Of a stretch of 54,936 nucleotides of DNA, positions 44,489-52,149 are shown piece by piece. Source of the stretch: Bacteroidales bacterium (lineage in GTDB: Bacteria > Bacteroidota > Bacteroidia > Bacteroidales > JAFGXI01); contig JAFGXI010000024.1 of assembly GCA_016936665.1 (NCBI GenBank), positions 71,832 through 126,767 on the forward strand. Reading direction: 5' to 3'. How positions within the stretch are numbered: the first letter of the stretch is position 1; the number at the start of each line of letters is the position of its first letter. The position numbers and the translations under genes were made by a program. The notes beneath the pieces are model-generated. The model had not been told where the DNA came from, did no database searches, and saw only the letters and a program-made list of their open reading frames with translations.

Positions 44489-44644
44489 GGTCTGTTTTTT
44501 ACTTTAGAACTTGTACTTAAATACATCTAAAAAGGTTATAAAATTATACATTGTATGTTAAACCTATTCGATTTTTAATAATAATCTTCAATTTCGTGTC
44601 GCTTAAAATAATTACTTTAGTGTAGAATTTTATAAATTGAAGCG

Positions 44645-45556
44645 GTGGATTATCAGAAGGTTTTAGAAAAAATTTACGACGAACTTACTCAAATGCCTAA
44701 AGAAGGCCAATTGGCGAGCTATATTCCTGAATTAGCCAAAGTCGATCCGGATAAGTTTGCTTTTTGTTTAGAAACTAAAGAGGGGCAACTATATTCTGTT
44801 GGCGATGTAAATACTCGCTTTTCGCTACAAAGTATAGCCAAAGTATTTTCCTTGGTTTTAGCTTATATTCATCATGGAGAATCGTTATGGGAGAGAGTTG
44901 GGGTAGAGCCTTCGGGCAACCCTTTTAATTCGCTTATTCAGTTGGAGTACGAATCGGGTAAACCGAGGAATCCTTTTATCAATCCCGGAGCACTTGTAAT
45001 AAGCGATATTTTGTGCAGTACGTTCAGTAATCCAAAGGAGGAAATTTTAAAATTTGTTCGACAATTATCTAAAAACCATCAAATTAATTTTAACGAAAAT
45101 GTTGCTAAATCGGAAGCCGATTTCGGATATAAGAACGCTGCGCATATCAATTTGATGAAATCGTTTGGGAACATTGAAAATTCTGTTGATGAGGTTCTCG
45201 ATTTTTATTATCATTTATGTTCTATTGAGATGAATGTTAAAGAGTTGGCTCATTCTTTTATGATTTTTGTAAATCATGGGTTTGTCGAAGAAAATCAAAG
45301 AATCTTAGGTTTGAGTGCCACCAAACGACTTAACGCTTTAATGCTAACATGCGGGTTTTACGACGAAGCCGGAGAATTTTCTTATTTGGTAGGTTTACCC
45401 GGGAAAAGTGGCGTTGGAGGAGGAATCGCTGCTGTTCATCCCGAACATTTTTCAACAGCAGTTTGGAGTCCTCGCCTTAATGCCAAAGGAAACTCTTTTC
45501 TGGGGATGAAGTCGCTCGAACTATTAACCACACTTACAGAACAATCAATTTTTTAA
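44645..45556 (+). CDS. glsA: Glutaminase (GlsA family)
   Basis: Hydrolyses glutamine to glutamate and ammonia; 303 residues, serine beta-lactamase-like fold. The start is GTG at 44645, with no better ATG. The catalytic Ser63-x-x-Lys66 is in RFSLQSIAKVFSL. GNPFNSLIQLEYESGKPRNP and FINPGALVISD follow, then GLPGKSGVGGGIAAVHP near the end. It is 13 bp ahead of an NRAMP-like transporter gene, so the two are probably cotranscribed. No clean promoter is seen. Confidence 0.94.
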   Translation: MDYQKVLEKIYDELTQMPKEGQLASYIPELAKVDPDKFAFCLETKEGQLYSVGDVNTRFSLQSIAKVFSLVLAYIHHGESLWERVGVEPSGNPFNSLIQLEYESGKPRNPFINPGALVISDILCSTFSNPKEEILKFVRQLSKNHQINFNENVAKSEADFGYKNAAHINLMKSFGNIENSVDEVLDFYYHLCSIEMNVKELAHSFMIFVNHGFVEENQRILGLSATKRLNALMLTCGFYDEAGEFSYLVGLPGKSGVGGGIAAVHPEHFSTAVWSPRLNAKGNSFLGMKSLELLTTLTEQSIF

Positions 45557-45569
45557 AAACGACGAAAAA

Positions 45570-46817
45570 ATGAATAAACTAAAACATTTGCTTTCGATGC
45601 TAGGGCCCGGATTAATGTGGGCAGGTGCAGCTGTTGGGGTGTCTCATTTAGTACAATCGACTAGGGCTGGCGGATTATACGGATTTGCATTGGTAGGCGT
45701 TGTTATTTTTTCGAATCTGATAAAATATCCTTTTTTTGAGTTTGCTCCTAGGTACGCTGCCGCAACCGGTCAGCATTTGATTGTGGGTTACAAAGCTGTT
45801 GGTAAATGGGCGGTTGCTCTTTACGGCATTTTTACCTTTTTAACCATGTTTGCGATACAAGCAGCCGTAACAGTGGTTACCGCAAGTATTGTCGGAAATG
45901 TGTTTGGTCTTGATTTAAGTTTAGTGACAATTAGTGGCCTAATTTTGTTAATCATTATGGCTGTTATAGCTATTGGCAAGTATAGTCTAATAGATGGTTT
46001 GATGAAGATTATAATTCTGACGTTAACAATTTCTACTATTGTTGCCGTTGCGAGTGCATTAAAAATAGGATATCATCCTAATCCGGAATTCGAAATTCCG
46101 TTTAGTTGGAGCGATGCTTCTGCTTTGGCTTTTGTAATAGCTTTAGCAGGATGGATGCCAGCTCCTATCGATATTTCTGTTTGGCATTCTTTCTGGTCGT
46201 TTGCAAAACAAAAAGAAAGTGGAAAAGCCATTTCTTTAAAAAATGCATTATTCGATTTTAATGTTGGTTATTTTGGAACCGCTTTACTTGCTTTAGGGTT
46301 TTTAACACTGGGTGCTATTTTAATGTACGGTAGCGGACAACAATTTTCAGACAAAGGCAGCGTTTTTGCCGGTCAGTTGATACAGCTATACACCCAATCA
46401 ATAGGAGCATGGGCTTATGTTGTTATTGCAATTGCAGCTTTGGCGACCATGTTTAGCACTAGTCTAACCTGTTTAGATGCTTATTCCAGAGTATTAGCTC
46501 CAACTACCGAAATATTGTTTCCTAAAAGTAATGCCTTAGGTAAAAAGCTAAGTTGGATATGGTTGATTGTTGTGGTTGTAGGATCCTTATTTTTAATCGG
46601 AGTATTTGCAGAAAGCATGACTTTTATGGTCGATTTAGCAACAACTATTTCTTTTGTTACTGCTCCTGTATTAGCGTATCTGAACTATAAAGCTGTGATG
46701 AGTAAAGATATGCCTGAAGATGCTAAACCATCAAAGTTTTTAAGAATTTATGCTCAATTGGGAATTGTCTTTTTAAGCTTATTTAGTCTCGGATTTTTAT
46801 ATTGGCGTTTTTTTTAG
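45570..46817 (+). CDS. Divergent NRAMP-like (LeuT-fold) membrane transporter lacking the metal motifs
   Basis: A 415-residue protein with about eleven hydrophobic helices that looks like the NRAMP family (start LGPGLMWAGAAVGVSHLVQS; later WMPAPIDISVWHSFW). In true metal-transporting NRAMPs, TM1 has DPGN and TM6 has MPH. Here TM1 reads VGVSHLVQSTRAGG and TM6 reads MPAPIDIS, so both metal-binding motifs are gone. It probably carries something other than Mn/Fe. The partner gene, glutaminase, hints at an amino acid or related solute, but this is speculative. Confidence 0.75.
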   Translation: MNKLKHLLSMLGPGLMWAGAAVGVSHLVQSTRAGGLYGFALVGVVIFSNLIKYPFFEFAPRYAAATGQHLIVGYKAVGKWAVALYGIFTFLTMFAIQAAVTVVTASIVGNVFGLDLSLVTISGLILLIIMAVIAIGKYSLIDGLMKIIILTLTISTIVAVASALKIGYHPNPEFEIPFSWSDASALAFVIALAGWMPAPIDISVWHSFWSFAKQKESGKAISLKNALFDFNVGYFGTALLALGFLTLGAILMYGSGQQFSDKGSVFAGQLIQLYTQSIGAWAYVVIAIAALATMFSTSLTCLDAYSRVLAPTTEILFPKSNALGKKLSWIWLIVVVVGSLFLIGVFAESMTFMVDLATTISFVTAPVLAYLNYKAVMSKDMPEDAKPSKFLRIYAQLGIVFLSLFSLGFLYWRFF

Positions 46818-46871
46818 AGGACGCAAGATGTTTTCTTTTTTTAAAATTTAGAAATAATTTACGCTATATTG

Positions 46872-46879
46872 TATATTTG
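46872..46879 (+). promoter_or_regulatory. -7 element of the polysaccharide export gene
   Basis: TATATTTG followed by CAAGG and the ATG at 46885, so the predicted leader is almost absent. Confidence 0.5.
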
Positions 46880-46884
46880 CAAGG

Positions 46885-47649
46885 ATGATAACCAAAAAAA
46901 TAACCATATCAACATTAAAAACATTAGCTTTTCTGTTGATTTTTTCTTCAATTCTTACTTCTTGTAAAACATTGACGTCTAATCGAATGTTTTCTACCGA
47001 TTCGTCTTATCCGTACTCCTCTTTTGAGGAAAGTAAGCCGGAGTATATCATCCACCCGTACGATAAGCTTTCAATTAAAGTCTACACCAATAAGGGCGAT
47101 CGTTTAATCGATGTGAAAGGCGAGCTTAAAAATATGCAAGACCCTATTATTTATAGTGTTGAGCACGATGGACAAGTTAAAGTTCCTACTATAGGCAGAA
47201 TAAATTTGGCAGGCTTAACCTTACGACAAGCAGAAACACTTCTCGAAGAATCTTACAAAGCATATTACAACGACCCGTTTGTATTTATACAAGTGACTAA
47301 TAAGAGAGTAATCGTATTTAATAGTGGTTCTTCAGGTGGGCATGTGGTGAATTTCGATAACGAAAATTACACTTTAATCGAGGCTTTGGCCGAAGCAGGA
47401 GGAATTTCGGATGTTGGTAAGGCATACAAAATTAAACTGTTGAGAGGCGATTTAAATAATCCGGAAGTATACACATTCAATGTGAGAAAACTAAAGGATA
47501 TCAAATCTGTAAACTTTCAATTACAAGCCAACGATATTATCTATGTTGAAGACAGGCCAAGATATGGTTCGAAAGTTTTACAGGAAGTAATGCCTTATTT
47601 GACTTTGTTTACTTCGGTGTTTACTGTTTATTTGCTTGTTTCTAAATAA
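46885..47649 (+). CDS. Outer-membrane polysaccharide export lipoprotein (Wza/GfcE-like)
   Basis: A 254-residue lipoprotein with the lipobox LTSC (Cys27). The poly_export domain starts near residue 55 (EYIIHPYDKLSIKVYT) and contains QVKVPTIGRINLAGLTLRQA. A SLBB-like region (~140-220: GGHVVNFDNENYTLIEALAE) follows. A C-terminal hydrophobic helix (LTLFTSVFTVYLLVSK) would cross the outer membrane, as in Wza. It is followed 6 bp later by the Wzc-like gene. The two build the export/assembly core of an exopolysaccharide or capsule system. Confidence 0.92.
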   Translation: MITKKITISTLKTLAFLLIFSSILTSCKTLTSNRMFSTDSSYPYSSFEESKPEYIIHPYDKLSIKVYTNKGDRLIDVKGELKNMQDPIIYSVEHDGQVKVPTIGRINLAGLTLRQAETLLEESYKAYYNDPFVFIQVTNKRVIVFNSGSSGGHVVNFDNENYTLIEALAEAGGISDVGKAYKIKLLRGDLNNPEVYTFNVRKLKDIKSVNFQLQANDIIYVEDRPRYGSKVLQEVMPYLTLFTSVFTVYLLVSK

Positions 47650-47655
47650 AATCTG

Positions 47656-50046
47656 ATGAAGAACGATAGGATTATCCCCGTAATAAACGATCAGTTCGAT
47701 GCTAATGTATTTTTTCATATTGTAAAAAAATCGAAATGGTGGGTTGTTGCTGTTTTCGTGTTTGTTTTTGCATTTACAGGAATTTATTTAAGATATTCTC
47801 CACGACTGTTTGAATCTTCGGCTGTTATTCAAATTAATAATGAGAACTCTTCGAGTAAAATTTTAGATATCGATAATTTGTACGAAGAAGATCAATTGGC
47901 TCAAATAGTAGAACTGATGAAATCTCGTCAGTTTTTAACTAAAATATTACAGCAACTACCTTTAAAAATATCGTTTTATAATAAAGGCACATTTTTGTCT
48001 GAAGAATTGTATCGACGTTCTCCCATTAACGTATCGTATAAAATTCGAGAGCAATTAGCGTATAATACGCCTTTTTACTTCGAGTATATCGACAATCAAA
48101 ATTATAAACTGAAATATTACGACCAAGATACCGAGCTATACGTCGATGGGAAATTCGACAAATGGGTTCAAATACCGGGTGTAGAAGTGAATATAGAGCT
48201 GGTTAGACTGGATTATTTTACCGAAATAGAGAAGAACAGTAGCAATGAATTTTATTTCACATTTAATAATCCATCCACTGTTTTGTCTGAGGTGGCCTCT
48301 AATTTATTAGTTAGCGTTAAAAACTATAATGCAAGCACCATCGAAATATCTATAAAGGGTAAAGATGCTTTAAAAACAACAGAAATAGTTAATGCTGTTG
48401 CTCAAGGTTATTTAGATTATGAAATTGAAAGGAAAAAAGAGAGTTCGAAGAACATTCTTGAATTCATCGATAAACAAACTTCAAAAATCTATCAAGATCT
48501 AAATACAACCGAGCAAGACATCATGTCATTTAAGCAAAAAAACAACATTAAAGACTATGGTACAACAAGTATACAACCGGTTAATATTTTCATGTCGAAA
48601 ATCGACGAATTTGAAGATGCAATTTTAAACTTAGACATTGAAATAAGTTCTCTAAATCAAATTGAAAAAGAGCTGACCAAAGAAGACGATTTAAACGTTT
48701 TTGAACTAATTGCCCTTGCATCTGGGACCTCTTCAGAGAATATTGTTTCGAATATTTTAAATAAATTGCAAGAACTGCTAACAGAAAAAGAATTATTGCT
48801 AAACGATGTAACCAATAACAATCATAAGATATTGGTAATAAATAAACAATTTGAGAATCAAAAAGAAATTTTAAAAGAGTTTATTCAAACCACGGTTGCA
48901 CGACTGGAAAAGCAAAAGAAAAATTACTCCGATAAAGTTCACGAGTACGAAACAAAGATTTTTAATGAGTCGGATTATAATGCGATTGAGTTGTCGAAAA
49001 TGGAACGTTATTATGCTATTCAAGATAACTTTTATCAAAAATTAATTGAGAGAAAAGCGGAGTATTTAATCTCTCAAGCGGGTTATGTTTCGAAAAACAC
49101 AATTTTAGAGTCGGCTGCTACCCCTACATTCCCGATTAGCCCAAACAAAAAAATAATATTAATTGTAGCTTTTGTAGTATCAGTATTACTAGTAATCGTT
49201 GGGCTTTTACTGAAATACATTTTTTATAACGAACTATCGTCGATTCAAGAACTCGAATTTTATACAAAAACACCGATTTTAGGTTCTGTTCCATTGGTTG
49301 ATATGAAAAATAAATACTCCCAATTGGTTGTTAATAAAGACCTAAAATCGATAGTAACGGAATCGTTTAGAACAATTCGTTCTAATCTCGATTTTTACAA
49401 TTTAAGCCCTAATGGCAGTATAATTACTGTTTCTTCAACGGTTTCTGGCGAGGGAAAAACCTTTGTAGCGGTTAATTTGGCCGGAATTCTGGCTATGAGA
49501 AAGAAAAAGGTGGTGATTATCGACATGGATTTGAGAAAACCAAAAGTGCATCATGGTATGGGTGTTGAAAATGGAGAGGGGATGAGTCGAGTTTTATCAG
49601 GACATTTAAAAATTGACCAAGTTATTCGCAAAACCGAAATACCAACTTTAGACTTTATTACAGCCGATTTAACACCACCAAATCCATCGGAACTCATTGC
49701 TTCGGAAATGTTGAAAAAAGTGTTAGATGAGTTAAAATCCAAATACGATTTTGTTATTGTCGATACGTCTCCGATTGGGTTAGTTGCCGATGCCATTCAT
49801 TTATTTAAAGAATCCGATTTACCACTGTATATACTTAAAGCCAATTACTCTAAACGTAGATTCATATATAATTTAGACTTTTTACAAAACAAAAAAGGCA
49901 TTAAGCATATCAGCATTATTCTAAATGGAATAAACATGTCGCTAAACCGTAATAGCTATCAATATGGTTATGGATATGGATATGGTTACTATGACTCCAA
50001 ACATCAACGAAAATGGTCGTTTCGTAAACTTTTTTTTAGAAAGTGA
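47656..50046 (+). CDS. Wzc-like polysaccharide co-polymerase/BY-kinase fusion
   Basis: A 796-residue inner-membrane protein. A Wzz-type N-terminal region has a first helix near residues 32-50 and a second near 498-520, with long periplasmic coiled coils between them. The cytoplasmic BY-kinase has Walker A STVSGEGKTFVAVNLA near residue 595, Walker A' VVIIDMDLRKP and Walker B FVIVDTSPIGLV. The tail is a Tyr/Gly-rich cluster (YQYGYGYGYGYYDS), the expected autophosphorylation site. It regulates polymer length and export with the preceding Wza-like protein. It is complete. Confidence 0.94.
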   Translation: MKNDRIIPVINDQFDANVFFHIVKKSKWWVVAVFVFVFAFTGIYLRYSPRLFESSAVIQINNENSSSKILDIDNLYEEDQLAQIVELMKSRQFLTKILQQLPLKISFYNKGTFLSEELYRRSPINVSYKIREQLAYNTPFYFEYIDNQNYKLKYYDQDTELYVDGKFDKWVQIPGVEVNIELVRLDYFTEIEKNSSNEFYFTFNNPSTVLSEVASNLLVSVKNYNASTIEISIKGKDALKTTEIVNAVAQGYLDYEIERKKESSKNILEFIDKQTSKIYQDLNTTEQDIMSFKQKNNIKDYGTTSIQPVNIFMSKIDEFEDAILNLDIEISSLNQIEKELTKEDDLNVFELIALASGTSSENIVSNILNKLQELLTEKELLLNDVTNNNHKILVINKQFENQKEILKEFIQTTVARLEKQKKNYSDKVHEYETKIFNESDYNAIELSKMERYYAIQDNFYQKLIERKAEYLISQAGYVSKNTILESAATPTFPISPNKKIILIVAFVVSVLLVIVGLLLKYIFYNELSSIQELEFYTKTPILGSVPLVDMKNKYSQLVVNKDLKSIVTESFRTIRSNLDFYNLSPNGSIITVSSTVSGEGKTFVAVNLAGILAMRKKKVVIIDMDLRKPKVHHGMGVENGEGMSRVLSGHLKIDQVIRKTEIPTLDFITADLTPPNPSELIASEMLKKVLDELKSKYDFVIVDTSPIGLVADAIHLFKESDLPLYILKANYSKRRFIYNLDFLQNKKGIKHISIILNGINMSLNRNSYQYGYGYGYGYYDSKHQRKWSFRKLFFRK

Positions 50047-50098
50047 AAATGTCATATTAAATTCGCAAATAGTTAACCTGCTAACCTCAACAATTACA

Positions 50099-50106
50099 TA
50101 CTTTTG
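50099..50106 (+). promoter_or_regulatory. -7 element before the WecA-like gene
   Basis: TACTTTTG, 18 bp before the ATG at 50125. It suggests a transcript separate from the Wzc-like gene. Confidence 0.5.
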
Positions 50107-50124
50107 AATCAAGATTATTAACTT

Positions 50125-51183
50125 ATGGAATTGGCGATATTCGTTTGGACATTCTTCTCAATTTATTTGAGCTACGTTATTGGAAAATATTTTATTCGAA
50201 AATCAGATGTGTTTAACTTTAACAAGGCAAACAAAGGAGGCATAAGGTTTAGTAGTCAGTCGAAGCCGATATACGGTGGGGTAATGATGTATGCCGTCTT
50301 TGTACTATCAATTATTTTTAGTTTGACTATTAGTTCCGACTCACAAACCATTAATTATTTATTTACATTCCTTTTAACAGGAACGGTAGGCTTTTTCGTT
50401 GGTCTAGCCGACGATTTAGTGAGCCCTTCTCCCTTATTTAAATTTTTTGGGCAAAGCATAGTAGCAATTTCGCTTATATTGATGGGAATAACAACTCAGG
50501 TGAGCTCTATAGAATATGTAAACTATACTGTTACTTTTTTATGGGTTATTGGTATAATGAATTCAATCAATTTGCTCGATAACATGGATGCTGTAAGTGG
50601 CAGTGTTTCAACTATAGTTTTAGTAGCAGTTTTATTAATGTTGTTGTTCACCGACTCGATAAATTTCCCTATGGTGATATTATTAGCAGGAACGATTGGT
50701 TCGCTATTAGGCTTTTTAAAGTTCAACTGGTTCCCATCCAGAATGTATATGGGCGATAATGGAAGTCAATTTTTGGGTGCTGTTTTAGCGGTAGTTGGCA
50801 TTGTGTTCTTTTGGAACAATGCGGGAGTAGTGGCTGTTAATTGGGAGAAGAGCTTATGGGTTACCGTTTTAGCTTTTATTATCCCTATTACCGATACCAC
50901 AACAGTGTTTGTAAATAGAATTGCAAGAAAACAATCGCCTTTTGTTGGCGGTCGCGATCACACAACACATCATTTATTTTACCTTGGATTAACCATCAAA
51001 CAAGTGGGTTTGTTACTTAGCTTTTTAAGTGCATTTTCTTTAGGACTATCTATATATATTATTAAATTTGTCGATCAATGGACTAGCATGCATAATTTGA
51101 TTTTTGGAGGTTATGCATTTGTTATTTTCAGTTTAATTTATTCGACAACAAAAATTTCGAAGCCTAAAGAACAATCTGCATGA
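50125..51183 (+). CDS. WecA/MraY-family polyprenyl-phosphate sugar-1-phosphate transferase
   Basis: A 352-residue protein with about ten membrane helices that starts lipid-linked glycan synthesis by transferring a HexNAc-1-phosphate to undecaprenyl phosphate. It has FVGLADDLVSPSP, the Asp-rich NSINLLDNMDAVSG, FNWFPSRMYMGDNGSQFLG and the late GGRDHTTHHLFYLGL, which fit the WecA/TagO branch better than MraY. The sugar is not determined. It overlaps the lytic transglycosylase gene by 4 bp (ATGA). Confidence 0.9.
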   Translation: MELAIFVWTFFSIYLSYVIGKYFIRKSDVFNFNKANKGGIRFSSQSKPIYGGVMMYAVFVLSIIFSLTISSDSQTINYLFTFLLTGTVGFFVGLADDLVSPSPLFKFFGQSIVAISLILMGITTQVSSIEYVNYTVTFLWVIGIMNSINLLDNMDAVSGSVSTIVLVAVLLMLLFTDSINFPMVILLAGTIGSLLGFLKFNWFPSRMYMGDNGSQFLGAVLAVVGIVFFWNNAGVVAVNWEKSLWVTVLAFIIPITDTTTVFVNRIARKQSPFVGGRDHTTHHLFYLGLTIKQVGLLLSFLSAFSLGLSIYIIKFVDQWTSMHNLIFGGYAFVIFSLIYSTTKISKPKEQSA

Positions 51184-52124
51184 TTAAAAAAATTGGAATT
51201 ACCATTTTAGCAATAGTGCTAACAACTGGTTTTTACTTCATATTTAACCAATCAATTACTAAAGAGCAAGCCCAACACCAATATTTAGCAACAAATATCC
51301 CTACTTCAGAGGTTTTGGCACCACATATACCTGAGAAGCTAGAATTTGCAGGTGAGCGCGTTCCTATTGAGTTTCCCGATGTATACGAAAGTTTGGATAA
51401 CGAAATGTTGGCCAATACATTTTGGCATTCGCAAGTGATTCGGTTTATAAAAAGATCTAATAAATACTTTCCGGTTATTGAACCAATTCTTCGCAAAAAC
51501 AATATCCCGGACGATTTTAAGTATTTGGCTGTAGCCGAGTCCGGATTATCGAATGTTGTATCGCCTTCTAAAGCGGCAGGTTTTTGGCAATTTTTAAAAG
51601 GTACAGCAAAAGATTATCGATTAGAAGTAAATAAAGATATCGATGAGCGATATCACCTCGAAAAATCAACTCAAGCAGCATGCGATTACTTAAACGATGC
51701 TTACAAAAAGTTGGGAAGTTGGACTTTAGTTGCCGCCTCGTACAATATGGGAATGTCTGGTTTGGCAAACCGTTTGAGCGAACAGAAAGTTAACAACTAT
51801 TACGATCTTAGGCTAAATAGCGAAACAGCAAGATATGTATTTAGAATTGTAGCGATTAAAACTATTATGGAAGACCCATCGAAGTATGGTTTCAAAATAA
51901 GAACTGAAGATATGTATCAGACATGGTTCTGCGATACATTATTGTGCGATTCTAGTTTAAGTAGTTTGGTCGATTATGCACAAATGAATGGAACATCGTA
52001 CAAACTTCTCAAATTATTAAATCCGTGGTTAATTTCCAATACGCTAAATAATTCTGAAAATAAGTCATACACCATTTTTGTTCCTCAAAGAGGTTTTCGT
52101 AATTTTGTCGCTCCAAAAGAGTAA
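51180..52124 (+). CDS. Membrane-anchored lytic murein transglycosylase (SLT/MltD type)
   Basis: Cleaves peptidoglycan glycan strands; 314 residues. An N-terminal helix (ITILAIVLTTGFYFIFN) anchors it facing the periplasm. The SLT domain (~115-255) has the catalytic Glu in FKYLAVAESGLSNVVSPSKA, then GFWQFLKGTAKDYRL and LVAASYNMGMSGL. No LysM repeat is present. The start overlaps the WecA-like stop, suggesting translational coupling between glycan initiation and wall remodelling. The uvrA start is 25 bp downstream. Confidence 0.9.
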   Translation: MIKKIGITILAIVLTTGFYFIFNQSITKEQAQHQYLATNIPTSEVLAPHIPEKLEFAGERVPIEFPDVYESLDNEMLANTFWHSQVIRFIKRSNKYFPVIEPILRKNNIPDDFKYLAVAESGLSNVVSPSKAAGFWQFLKGTAKDYRLEVNKDIDERYHLEKSTQAACDYLNDAYKKLGSWTLVAASYNMGMSGLANRLSEQKVNNYYDLRLNSETARYVFRIVAIKTIMEDPSKYGFKIRTEDMYQTWFCDTLLCDSSLSSLVDYAQMNGTSYKLLKLLNPWLISNTLNNSENKSYTIFVPQRGFRNFVAPKE

Positions 52125-52149
52125 GAGTAAATTTTGACACGAAAGCATC

